Part shown: in pieces, positions 27,418 through 34,442 of the stretch
How the letters are laid out: the number at the start of each line of letters is the position of its first letter
Position numbering within the stretch: position 1 is the first letter of the stretch
Origin: Polynucleobacter sp. 15G-AUS-farblos
GTDB lineage: Bacteria; Pseudomonadota; Gammaproteobacteria; Burkholderiales; Burkholderiaceae
NCBI RefSeq assembly: GCF_018882445.1
Contig: NZ_JACVOM010000005.1
Span: 62,001 to 126,000 of the forward strand
DNA: 64,000 nucleotides
Reading direction: 5' to 3'
Notes under the pieces: model-generated
The model's input: only the letters and a program-made list of their open reading frames with translations
What the model was told of the DNA's origin: nothing
Databases searched by the model: none
Translations under genes and position numbers: made by a program

Positions 27418-28233
27418 TTAACTTGAGAAGCCCTTAAACATTAAGCTAACGGCAACGCCAAAGGTGAGAATGGCAAAGATTTGTTGCAATCTAGGACCGC
27501 TCAGTTTTTTGCCTAAGCCTCTCCCCATTAGCAAGCCGCCTAAGGCCCCTAATGAAAAAGGAATGGCAATATTCAGAGCAAGATTACCGGTAGCGGCAGA
27601 TACAAGTGAGCTGCCACTAGAGATGATGGCCAATACTCCCAAGGAAGTAGCAACTATTGATTGAACTGGAAGATTAGTAAAGCGCTTCAAGGCCGGCACA
27701 ATGATGAAGCCACCACCAACTCCAAGAAGGCCAGATAAGAAGCCTGCTAAACCACCTGAAAATAAAAGCGCTCTAGCGCAAGGCAGATTCCAAGTCAGTT
27801 TTCCATGCTCAGGATTGATAAGGCATGGAGGCGGTTTTTTAGGTGGCATCTTGATGCCTAAAATTTCCCTACGTGCCTCTAAATATAAGCGGGTAGAAAC
27901 AAAGAATAAAGTGCAGCTAAATAGAATCAGGAGTGGTTGATTGGGAATTTTCTGCGCCAGCCAAAGACCTACTGGCGAGAGTATTAAACCAATCATCGCC
28001 ATAAATCCCGCTGCCTTATAGCGCAATAGTTTGCTCTTAAGGCCCAATAGAGCGCCAACCCCTGCTGATATCGCAATGGCTGTCAGTGCAATAGGGGCTG
28101 CCTCAGCTACTCCGAGGTGCAGGAAGAATACCAAGAGCGGTACCGACAAAATACCGCCGCCAGCACCTGTCAGGCCCATGAGGATGCCGACAAAGATGCC
28201 CAAGGCTAAAGTGGTCAAGATTAAGTGGTCCAT
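27418..28233 (-). CDS. TauE/SafE-family sulfite or sulfur-compound exporter
   Basis: A 271-aa membrane protein with about eight helices. The repeated glycine motifs GLTGAGGGILSVPLLV (about 21-36) and GLLGVGGGFIIVPAL mark the TauE/SafE (DUF81) family, which exports sulfite or sulfoacetate. It is divergent from a persulfide dioxygenase gene and shares a 24-base dyad with it, so its likely job is to expel the sulfite made by that enzyme. The convergent livF terminator lies just beyond its stop. Confidence 0.88.
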   Translation of the reverse strand: MDHLILTTLALGIFVGILMGLTGAGGGILSVPLLVFFLHLGVAEAAPIALTAIAISAGVGALLGLKSKLLRYKAAGFMAMIGLILSPVGLWLAQKIPNQPLLILFSCTLFFVSTRLYLEARREILGIKMPPKKPPPCLINPEHGKLTWNLPCARALLFSGGLAGFLSGLLGVGGGFIIVPALKRFTNLPVQSIVATSLGVLAIISSGSSLVSAATGNLALNIAIPFSLGALGGLLMGRGLGKKLSGPRLQQIFAILTFGVAVSLMFKGFSS

Positions 28234-28254
28234 TGCATTTTATTTTATATTAAG

Positions 28255-28278
28255 ATAATATATAAATATATATATTAT
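28255..28278. promoter_or_regulatory. 24-bp perfect dyad, probable SqrR/BigR-type operator
   Basis: ATAATATATA at 28255-28264 is mirrored exactly by TATATATTAT at 28269-28278 around AATA. It lies 21 bases before the tauE start and 33 before the dioxygenase start. BigR and SqrR repressors bind AT-rich dyads in front of the same gene pair in other bacteria, so one repressor probably covers both directions. Confidence 0.7.
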
Positions 28279-28311
28279 TTGATCCACCATCAATCGCTCT
28301 GAAAGGCCATT

Positions 28312-29184
28312 GTGAACACTAAAAAAGCTGCAGAAATTGAATCCTTCTTTGATCCTGAGACTTGGACCTTTACTTATGTTGTGTCGGCCGGCAAAGGAAG
28401 TCCCTGTGTTGTGATTGACTCAGTACTGAACTATGACCCCAAGTCAGGGAGGACCGCAACGCGTTCAGCAGATCAGGTTATTGAATATATTCAATCGAAG
28501 CAATTAAAGCTTGAGTGGATTTTAGAAACCCATGCCCATGCAGATCATTTAACTGCTGCGCCTTATTTACAAGAAAAATTGGGTGGTAAGCTGGTCATCG
28601 GAGATCACATTGTGAATGTGCAGAATGTCTTTAAAGGTGTCTTCAATTTAGACTCAGGCTTCGCAACAGATGGCTCACAATTTGATCGCCTATTGAAAGA
28701 AGGTGAATCCTTGGCATTTGGTGATCTGTCATTAAAGGCTTTATTTGTGCCTGGACATACTCCAGCTTGTATGGCTTATGAAATTGGTGATGCCTTATTT
28801 GTAGGTGACACTTTATTTATGCCTGATGTTGGCACTGCTCGATGTGATTTTCCTGGTGGGGACGCTAGAGCACTCTATCAATCGATCCAGAAGCTCTTGG
28901 CTTATCCCAAGGAAACTAAACTGTATATGTGTCATGACTACCCTCCTAATGGCCGCTCACCTGAGCACTGCACCACTGTAGGTGCAGAAAAGGCCAGCAA
29001 TATTCATGTTCACGATGGCATCACTGAAGAGCAATTTGTACAAATGCGCACTAAGCGTGATGACACCTTAGATATGCCTAACTTAATATTGCCGTCGATT
29101 CAGGTCAACATTCGTGCAGGCCATTTTCCAGAGCCAGATAGTAATGGCAAGTCTTATCTCAAAATTCCATTGAATGCGCTTTGA
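28312..29184 (+). CDS. blh: Persulfide dioxygenase, ETHE1/Blh type
   Basis: Metallo-beta-lactamase-fold non-heme iron enzyme (290 aa) oxidising glutathione persulfide to sulfite. The first metal site THAHADH has His74, His76, Asp78 and His79. Further ligands sit in PGHTPAC (about 147-153), DTLFMPDVGTARCD and MCHDYPP. The length and the GTARCDFPGG motif fit the PDO group rather than glyoxalase II. Start is GTG. It leads the plus-strand operon with the regulator and a DUF2892 protein; sulfite would leave through the divergent TauE. Confidence 0.9.
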   Translation: MNTKKAAEIESFFDPETWTFTYVVSAGKGSPCVVIDSVLNYDPKSGRTATRSADQVIEYIQSKQLKLEWILETHAHADHLTAAPYLQEKLGGKLVIGDHIVNVQNVFKGVFNLDSGFATDGSQFDRLLKEGESLAFGDLSLKALFVPGHTPACMAYEIGDALFVGDTLFMPDVGTARCDFPGGDARALYQSIQKLLAYPKETKLYMCHDYPPNGRSPEHCTTVGAEKASNIHVHDGITEEQFVQMRTKRDDTLDMPNLILPSIQVNIRAGHFPEPDSNGKSYLKIPLNAL

Positions 29185-29503
29185 TATGAATATGACGATT
29201 TCAAAATCTGAGTTGAAAAAAATGCAGGCATCAGCAGAAGATGCTTGTAAGTTAATGAAAGTGCTCTCGAATCGAGATCGAATGATGCTCTTATGTGAAA
29301 TCGCCCAAAGCGAAAAGTGTGTTGGCGAGCTGGAAGCTGCTTTGGACTTGCATCAACCTACGCTTTCACAGCAATTGACAGTATTGCGTAAAGAAAAATT
29401 AGTAAAGACCCGCAGAGAAGGCAAGCAAATCTATTACACGCTTTCTAGTCAGGTTGCAGTTGCAGTAATGGGCTTGCTCTATAAGCACTATTGCAAGAAA
29501 TGA
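29174..29503 (+). CDS. bigR: ArsR-family persulfide-sensing repressor (SqrR/BigR-like)
   Basis: A 109-aa winged-helix repressor. The recognition helix region is LHQPTLSQQLTVLRKEKLVKTRREG (about 59-83). Cys41 (LLCEIA) and Cys107 (HYCKK), counted from the ATG at 29174, occupy the positions of the two redox cysteines of SqrR/BigR, which form a tetrasulfide or disulfide when persulfide rises and release DNA. Cys25 and Cys49 are extra. The start overlaps the dioxygenase stop by 11 bases; ATGs at 29186 and 29192 are alternatives and would shift numbering. Likely ligand site: the dyad at 28255. Confidence 0.9.
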   Translation: MRFDMNMTISKSELKKMQASAEDACKLMKVLSNRDRMMLLCEIAQSEKCVGELEAALDLHQPTLSQQLTVLRKEKLVKTRREGKQIYYTLSSQVAVAVMGLLYKHYCKK

Positions 29504-29544
29504 TGCTTGAAATAAACGGAATTACAGTTTGATAAAAGGAGTAC

Positions 29545-29763
29545 ATGATGAAATGTAACGTTGGCGGTATTGATCGGATCTTGAGAATTGCTGTTGGGGC
29601 GCTATTAGTCGCTTTGGCAGCCAGTAATGTAGTCGGTTGGTGGGGCTGGCTGGGGCTCATTCCATTAGCAACTGGACTTTTTCGCTTTTGTCCAGCCTAC
29701 CCATTGCTAGGAATGACTTCTTGCCCAAGTGCTGACAAAGGATCTGCAGCAAACAAGCGTTAA
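29545..29763 (+). CDS. DUF2892 inner membrane protein
   Basis: A 72-aa protein with two hydrophobic segments (about 10-26 and 30-46). The N-terminal KCNVGGIDRILRIAVG and the following CPAYPLLGMTSC are typical of DUF2892, the small membrane domain also fused to rhodanese in E. coli YgaP. Here it is separate but sits in a persulfide operon, so a role in sulfur relay or in anchoring a sulfurtransferase is plausible. The cysteines at positions 4, 54 and 64 could carry sulfane sulfur (inference). AAAGGAG precedes the ATG. Confidence 0.85.
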   Translation: MMKCNVGGIDRILRIAVGALLVALAASNVVGWWGWLGLIPLATGLFRFCPAYPLLGMTSCPSADKGSAANKR

Positions 29764-29787
29764 TCTGGTGGTCGGCAATATAGAAAA

Positions 29788-29809
29788 AGGTGTATCGAAA
29801 GTTGCACCT
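29788..29809 (+). terminator. Weak terminator after DUF2892 gene
   Basis: A 7-bp stem AGGTGTA (29788-29794) with TTGCACCT (29802-29809, one wobble pair), loop of about 8, followed by the T-rich CTTTCTTT. Imperfect U-tract, so activity is uncertain. Confidence 0.4.
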
Positions 29810-29838
29810 CTTTCTTTATCGCCTATCTCTTGGGGGAT

Positions 29839-30264
29839 CTAAATCTTGGAAGAGGTGCGAGGCCATTTCGCAAGGCTGTGAAAAATAAAGATTACAAAAA
29901 AGACCAGGCCAGTAAGCCAATGCAACTGGATAGTGATTTCACGAAGCTCTGCTGGACCGTAATACAGCATCCCTCCAGAGATGAGTAGGATCAATAGAAA
30001 ACCAAGCTGGGTAAATCCGCTAAACCGCTTTCTTTTAGATTGATACCCAGCCTTGAGGTGAAAGGGCAATACTGATCCTAGTGCAATACAGGCAAGCATC
30101 GCCGTGAGTCCATGACCTGCCAAAACCAAATGATTGCCCAATAAGGCCCGCTCAATCTGAAATTCATGGCCCAATAGATAAGCGCTTCCAGTGACTGAGC
30201 AGGCCAACATACCTGTCATCACAAATGCCCGTTGCCATCCCGGCATTTTTCCTAGTTGTCTCAT
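29839..30264 (-). CDS. Small four-helix b-type cytochrome-like membrane protein
   Basis: A 141-aa protein with four hydrophobic helices and histidines placed for heme: His45 and His51 in helix 2, His69 at its end, His115 and His129 in helix 4, plus His33. This layout resembles b561-type or DUF4405-like cytochromes, but I cannot name the family with certainty. It overlaps apbE by 4 bases and is the last gene of the Fur-box operon, so it may hand quinol or cytosolic electrons to the flavinylated periplasmic protein. Heme binding is an inference from histidine spacing. Confidence 0.7.
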   Translation of the reverse strand: MRQLGKMPGWQRAFVMTGMLACSVTGSAYLLGHEFQIERALLGNHLVLAGHGLTAMLACIALGSVLPFHLKAGYQSKRKRFSGFTQLGFLLILLISGGMLYYGPAELREITIQLHWLTGLVFFVIFIFHSLAKWPRTSSKI

Positions 30265-31082
30265 AAGGCAATTTGGATTGCTTGGGCGCTATAACGCGCA
30301 AAGCAGGGATGATGTCCCTGTCTTGAGAGGGCTAATACCTTTGTAAGCGCATCAGCATAGACGCACTCTTTAGCCAAGACCGAATAAGATCCAGAAAACT
30401 GCTCATGGATATCGAAGTCTATTTTTGATAAAGGATTGATGATGTGGCTGTGTTGCTGATCTCTTTTAGCAAAATACAAAGCGCTCGTTGCAATTGCCCC
30501 ATTAGATAGGGCGCCTAACTCAATCAAGTGCTGTGGTAATTGCGGGTTGCGAAGATAAATTGTTTGGGGCTCATTTCCAAATACTCTTAAATCACCACCT
30601 GCATTGACTATGCCTGAGCTGACACCTTCTTTAATGAGTGCTTTAACGGCTTCATCTACAGCAAAGCCTTTAGCAATACCGCCTAGATCAAGGCAGAGGG
30701 GTCGCAATGAACAAATTCTATCGTGGTCGATAAAGTAAAGATCCTCAATTCCACCAATGCCATGGTTCGCGAAGTCAATATGTTTAGGCAATAAACCAGC
30801 TGTGATCAGGCGATGACCAATACCGCAATTAAACAAGCCGCCAGAGTGGACATTGAGATCCTGAGCAATTCTGAGTATCTGAGCAGTCCATGGGTGAACT
30901 CGTATTGACTTGCAATGCACTTGCGCATTAATGATCGATAGCTCGCTATCAGCATTATGAAAGCTCATGAGCTGCTCTACTTTTTTAATCTGCTCAAAAG
31001 CACTTTGGATGGCATGATGAGCATTCTGATCTGCTATAGATATTTCAACAAAAGTTCCCAAAAGGGGCTGGCAACGCCTCAT
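30261..31082 (-). CDS. apbE: FAD:protein FMN transferase ApbE
   Basis: Transfers FMN from FAD to a Ser or Thr of a periplasmic or membrane target. 273 aa; seen are MRRCQPLLGTFVEIS at the start, DLGGIAKGFAVDEA near 134-147 and VNAGGDLRVFG near 160-170, the FAD and Mg2+ sites. It has no obvious signal peptide, unlike many ApbE proteins, so either export is Tat/Sec independent of a classical signal, or flavinylation happens before export. The substrate is almost surely the FMN-binding protein encoded immediately upstream (4-base overlap). Confidence 0.92.
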   Translation of the reverse strand: MRRCQPLLGTFVEISIADQNAHHAIQSAFEQIKKVEQLMSFHNADSELSIINAQVHCKSIRVHPWTAQILRIAQDLNVHSGGLFNCGIGHRLITAGLLPKHIDFANHGIGGIEDLYFIDHDRICSLRPLCLDLGGIAKGFAVDEAVKALIKEGVSSGIVNAGGDLRVFGNEPQTIYLRNPQLPQHLIELGALSNGAIATSALYFAKRDQQHSHIINPLSKIDFDIHEQFSGSYSVLAKECVYADALTKVLALSRQGHHPCFARYSAQAIQIAL

Positions 31083-31630
31083 TTTTTAATTTGAATCTGG
31101 GGATGTTTGAGGCTTAGTTCATATAAAACCGAAACTCTCTTCACGCCATCAGTAATATGTTTGCAAGATAGTGTGGCGCCCCCAATATTTTGAATATCTT
31201 GATTTAGCTTGATTGGGTCATTGGCATTTTTGCCGACAAATTGTTTGCGCCACTGGGCTTCTGCCACTTCATATCCGTAAGATTCAACATACTCTAGGAT
31301 TTCAATTCCAGTGATATTGCCGCTAGGACTGAGCCCTACGGCGTAGGTAATCATTTCATGTTTACCTACCACTTCATCGACGATGAACCAGCCCCCGTCA
31401 CTGGATTTCCAAATCCGATCTCCTTGAAAGGGATGTCGAATGCTTGAAGCAGTCCGCATCTTTTCCTGAAGGTCTTCAGAAATAATCATGGGCATCTTAT
31501 TGAGCTGCTTATTAGGCAACAGAATTTTTTGTGCTTGCTCTATAGAAAGGTAAATTTTGGCCTGAGCAATTATCGGTAGACTGATCATAGCTAAGCCTGC
31601 TATAGCTAGTGGGTAAGGTTTCCAGTTCAT
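31079..31630 (-). CDS. Periplasmic FMN-binding domain protein, flavinylation substrate
   Basis: A 183-aa protein with a Sec signal peptide (1-24, cut near AQA-KI). I moved the start from a TTG at 31636 to the ATG at 31630. The C-terminal FMN-bind domain carries IGGATLS; the Thr (residue 153) is the predicted covalent FMN site, matching the RnfG/NqrC-type [ST]GA[ST] motif except that the first Ser/Thr is Gly here. The upstream part (GYGYEVAEAQW) is the domain core. It lies between an outer-membrane protein gene and apbE in a Fur-controlled operon, so it probably carries electrons for extracytoplasmic reduction. Confidence 0.85.
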   Translation of the reverse strand: MNWKPYPLAIAGLAMISLPIIAQAKIYLSIEQAQKILLPNKQLNKMPMIISEDLQEKMRTASSIRHPFQGDRIWKSSDGGWFIVDEVVGKHEMITYAVGLSPSGNITGIEILEYVESYGYEVAEAQWRKQFVGKNANDPIKLNQDIQNIGGATLSCKHITDGVKRVSVLYELSLKHPQIQIKK

Positions 31631-31647
31631 CGTCAATGTTCTTTTGC

Positions 31648-32562
31648 TTAACTTAAAGGGAATCCCACTTTGAGGATGAATTCATTTACAGAATGACTAT
31701 CCCAAACCCGGGCATTTGAACACTCTGCAGTGCCTTCACCCATGCAGGTATTGCCTTTGAGCTGATAGCGCCAAGCGCCAGTGACCCACCAGTCCTTTGT
31801 TGCGTAATGGACATTGGGTCCGATAAAGGTCGCTTTTTGAACTTGGTTCTGAAGGTTGTAACTGGAGTAATCATTGTGCAAGCGCGCCTCCACACCTGCC
31901 GACCACTTTGGTGCAAATCGATAGCTTGCTCCCAGTAAAATGTCGAGCATCGATTCAGGAACATTGCCATTGCCGACAAACTTTAATTGTTCGTTAGCAA
32001 CGACGACGTTCCCAGCTAAGATTAGTCGATCATCAATAAAGTTCGACTGCAGTAGCAAGCGAGCTTCAATCTCATTCTTATTTCTACCTAAGGTGGGTTC
32101 AAGATATAGCCCCACACCTACTGGAGAAGTTACTGGATTAGTGATTCTATAAATCGCCTCTAATGAGCCGCCCTCAATGCCACTTTTTCTATAGGCGGTG
32201 CTTGGATCATGACTTTCAGGGACGCCGTATCCACCAGTGCAAGTGGCCATGTCATCGCAAGCTTCAGGATTGGTGTAGTTTTGATTGGCGTTGGTGTAGT
32301 AAGAATTGATATAGCCCGCAATTTGTAAGTCATTGGTAAGGCCATATTCCAACTCAGTTCTTGCCGTCCACGCTTCAAAGGTACCTGAGGCTTGTTGTTG
32401 ATTGAGTTGCAAACGTTGCTCAAATTCAAGGCTTCCTTTGGGCTGAAGATCTAAGGTATAGATCCAGCCAAAGACACCCTCGCCAGCATGGGCGATGGGG
32501 CTTGATAAAAGAGTGGCAATACAAAGACTGGTGGCAAGGGGCTTTTTAAAAGTAAAGGTCAT
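31648..32562 (-). CDS. Outer-membrane beta-barrel-like protein of Fur-boxed operon
   Basis: A 304-aa protein with a signal peptide (1-26, AHA-GEG). The mature part alternates aromatic and polar residues and ends in the phenylalanine-containing strand NEFILKVGFPLS, as expected for an outer-membrane barrel of about 12-14 strands. It begins GEGVFGWIYTLDLQPKGSLEFEQ, which I associate with the DUF6662 group of unknown function, from memory. Four cysteines (CDDMATC and CMGEGTAEC loops) could form disulfides in surface loops. First gene after the tandem Fur boxes, so it is likely the iron- or reductant-facing pore. Confidence 0.75.
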   Translation of the reverse strand: MTFTFKKPLATSLCIATLLSSPIAHAGEGVFGWIYTLDLQPKGSLEFEQRLQLNQQQASGTFEAWTARTELEYGLTNDLQIAGYINSYYTNANQNYTNPEACDDMATCTGGYGVPESHDPSTAYRKSGIEGGSLEAIYRITNPVTSPVGVGLYLEPTLGRNKNEIEARLLLQSNFIDDRLILAGNVVVANEQLKFVGNGNVPESMLDILLGASYRFAPKWSAGVEARLHNDYSSYNLQNQVQKATFIGPNVHYATKDWWVTGAWRYQLKGNTCMGEGTAECSNARVWDSHSVNEFILKVGFPLS

Positions 32563-32592
32563 GTTTTAAGTGAGGTGGTTGAAAAATATAAA

Positions 32593-32645
32593 TGAGAATG
32601 GTTCTCAATATAACATAGCAAATAAGAATGATTCTCAATTGAGAA
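32593..32645 (-). promoter_or_regulatory. Tandem Fur boxes
   Basis: Box 1 is TGAGAA-TGG-TTCTCA at 32593-32607, a perfect 6-3-6 dyad. Box 2 has AGAA-TGA-TTCT at 32625-32635, overlapping a perfect 14-base palindrome TTCTCAATTGAGAA at 32632-32645. Both contain the GAGAAT/ATTCTC halves of Fur sites. They lie 31-83 bases upstream of the outer-membrane protein start, over the expected promoter, so iron should repress the four-gene operon. The divergent DUF3820 gene starts 70 bases away. Confidence 0.85.
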
Positions 32646-32714
32646 AATGACCATTATTAATAAAATGGCTGCCTATGTAGGGGCTTTAACGTTTGCTTGT
32701 AAGATTTATCTTCA

Positions 32715-32957
32715 ATGGATGCACAAGCCCTAGAGAAACTCGTTTTAATGAAAATGCCTTTTGGTAAATATGCTGGTCGAGCGCTGGCTGATTTGCCTGG
32801 GAATTATTTAGCTTGGTTTGCTCGTGAAGGATTTCCAAAGAGCGAGCTTGGTCAACTATTGGAATTGATGCATACCCTTGACCATAATGGTCTACGCGAT
32901 TTGCTTGCGCCTATACAGCGGGCGCATGGTCTAGCGCAAAAGTCGAAATTACTTTGA
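32715..32957 (+). CDS. DUF3820 family small protein
   Basis: An 80-aa protein beginning MDAQALEKLVLMKMPFGKYAGR followed by LADLPGNYLAWFAREGFPK. The MPFGKYKG-like and LPxxYLxWF motifs define DUF3820, a small family sometimes annotated as a quorum-sensing-regulated virulence factor and also related to exonuclease-associated modules. Function unproven. Ends 9 bases inside the convergent nuclease gene. Confidence 0.85.
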   Translation: MDAQALEKLVLMKMPFGKYAGRALADLPGNYLAWFAREGFPKSELGQLLELMHTLDHNGLRDLLAPIQRAHGLAQKSKLL

Positions 32958-33923
32958 GCGGACGATCGCCGTAACCCGAGCGCGCTCATATTGAACACCG
33001 GGAGATTCTGGTGGGCTGCTTTGAATTAACTCTGCCTGTATCTGTGTTTGAGATTGAATCTGATTTGCTAGCTTCTGTGCGAGCTCGCGATTACGATCAT
33101 ATTGAATTTGTACGCTCGCAACCTTGCCTTCTTTTATTTGGGTAGTGAGCTCACTCATCTTCTGGGGGGATTCACCATCAAAGAAGATCGGGTACCAAGC
33201 CCCAATTGGTTTAGCTTGAGGCTTTAAGGGAAGGTTAAAGTCAATTCCAGTTTTTTGAACCAATTCTTCGTAAGAAATGGGAGGGTTCATGTTTGCTTCA
33301 TTGGTGTTTTCCACCCAATAGGCCCAAGCAGAATTTTTACTGGGGTCGTAAACCAATTTGAAGAGATGACTTGGAACCGTGACTTGTCCACTACCAATAC
33401 TTCCAGATTTGCCAACAGACCCGGTGTAAACATAAACATCCCCGCTAGCGCGTTTGATGTACTGCCTTGTGGGCTCTTCCACATTCTTTGACCAGATACC
33501 CTGATTGTTCTGTCTTGCCTGCGGCATCATATTGGCTAGGGAGAAGGACTGAGCCATGGATTGGTCAGTGTGCATATCCCCTGCAGGGGCATTATGTCCC
33601 CGGTCATAGCCGCTCCCGCGGTAGTCAGAGAGCTGGGCCCGTTCTGCAAAAGGAAGCCTGGCCTCTTCATAGAACTGGTTAGTCCTTCTGGGATGATGCG
33701 CTAAAAACTGTTTATGGTGCAACTTCTCAACTGTGTAGATGGGTTTCTTATCTTGCGGCGAGTAGTAAATGGCAAATCCATCAAAACAAAGATCACGCCC
33801 AGCCTGGGAGCTGCTTGGGATTTGTTGGTTGGGAAAGAGGTCCTTGCATTGATCGAATATGGCAAACGCACTGAAGTGGGTCAGCAGCAGGGCAAAAAGC
33901 AGGGCTTTACGAATGGCTTTCAT
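32949..33923 (-). CDS. Exported DNA/RNA non-specific endonuclease
   Basis: NUC1/Serratia-nuclease type beta-beta-alpha-Me endonuclease, 324 aa. It has a signal peptide (1-21). The catalytic motif DRGH is at residues 107-110 and the metal-binding asparagine lies in SLANMMPQARQNN (about 128-140). A C-terminal extension (about 240-324) rich in Gln and Ser follows the fold. It acts outside the cytoplasm, probably degrading nucleic acid for nutrients or in the periplasm. Confidence 0.9.
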   Translation of the reverse strand: MKAIRKALLFALLLTHFSAFAIFDQCKDLFPNQQIPSSSQAGRDLCFDGFAIYYSPQDKKPIYTVEKLHHKQFLAHHPRRTNQFYEEARLPFAERAQLSDYRGSGYDRGHNAPAGDMHTDQSMAQSFSLANMMPQARQNNQGIWSKNVEEPTRQYIKRASGDVYVYTGSVGKSGSIGSGQVTVPSHLFKLVYDPSKNSAWAYWVENTNEANMNPPISYEELVQKTGIDFNLPLKPQAKPIGAWYPIFFDGESPQKMSELTTQIKEGKVASVQIQYDRNRELAQKLANQIQSQTQIQAELIQSSPPESPGVQYERARVTAIVRSK

Positions 33924-33941
33924 AGCGTATTAGTTTAGGGC

Positions 33942-34106
33942 TTACACAGCCCCTAGAAAACTCTTACATGCTTTGCCATAGATAGAATTAGCTGCAGGGC
34001 TAGTCAAAACCGAGGGTGGGCGCGCCGCCATTTCCTTGAAAGCTTGGTCTGAAGAACTCACTATGTGAGAGAAAATGATGCGAAGCCAAACGGCGGTGCT
34101 ACCCAC
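33942..34106 (-). CDS. Possible small ORF, 54 aa, unknown
   Basis: An open frame from GTG 34106 to TAA 33942 with no ATG before the upstream stop at 34131. The predicted peptide has a hydrophobic start (STAVWLRIIFSHIV) and then SSSDQAFKEMAARPPS and a closing IYGKACKSFLGAV. It reads more like coding sequence than the other frames, but no ribosome-binding site or family is seen. It may be a gene remnant, or the signal may come from a structured RNA occupying the same GC-rich bases. Confidence 0.25.
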   Translation of the reverse strand: MGSTAVWLRIIFSHIVSSSDQAFKEMAARPPSVLTSPAANSIYGKACKSFLGAV

Positions 34107-34340
34107 TACCAGTAGAAATGAAAAAGTCTGCTATCACTAGATGTATGGTTTTGAACGAAGAATTTTCATTCCAAATAGTAAAAAAGTCCGAATTTCCCTA
34201 CTTTTTTATAGTATGAAATTAGCGCTTCCTAACTTCCTTAAGTAATTGATTTAATTAGATTAAATATCACTGATTGAGTTCATATTCGGGATCTCCCGTA
34301 TTTCAAGATCAAAAAGTAATGAAAATTACTTTCTTTATTC

Positions 34341-34369
34341 TTGACTTGATATAAGAACCTTTTTAGGAT
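34341..34369 (+). promoter_or_regulatory. Likely sigma-70 promoter of the transglycosylase gene
   Basis: TTGACT (34341-34346), 17-base spacer, TAGGAT (34364-34369). This predicts a transcript start near 34376 and a leader of about 65 bases before the ATG at 34443. Confidence 0.55.
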
Positions 34370-34442
34370 GACCCATGTTTTTTACATATTGCGTTGCAAC
34401 ATAAACAAAGTAACTGGGTTTATCAAGCAAAGCAAAAAATGA

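Larger units (their letters stand above)
33924..34442. other. Gene-poor 519-base interval
   Basis: The one long gap in the window. Its left part (33942-34106) holds an open 54-codon minus frame and GC-rich arms GCCGCC (about 34024-34030) and GGCGGT (34092-34097) that can pair across a central CTCAC-TAT-GTGAG hairpin. The right part (34107-34442) is AT-rich and holds the transglycosylase promoter. No tRNA, terminator or repeat was found. Confidence 0.6.
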
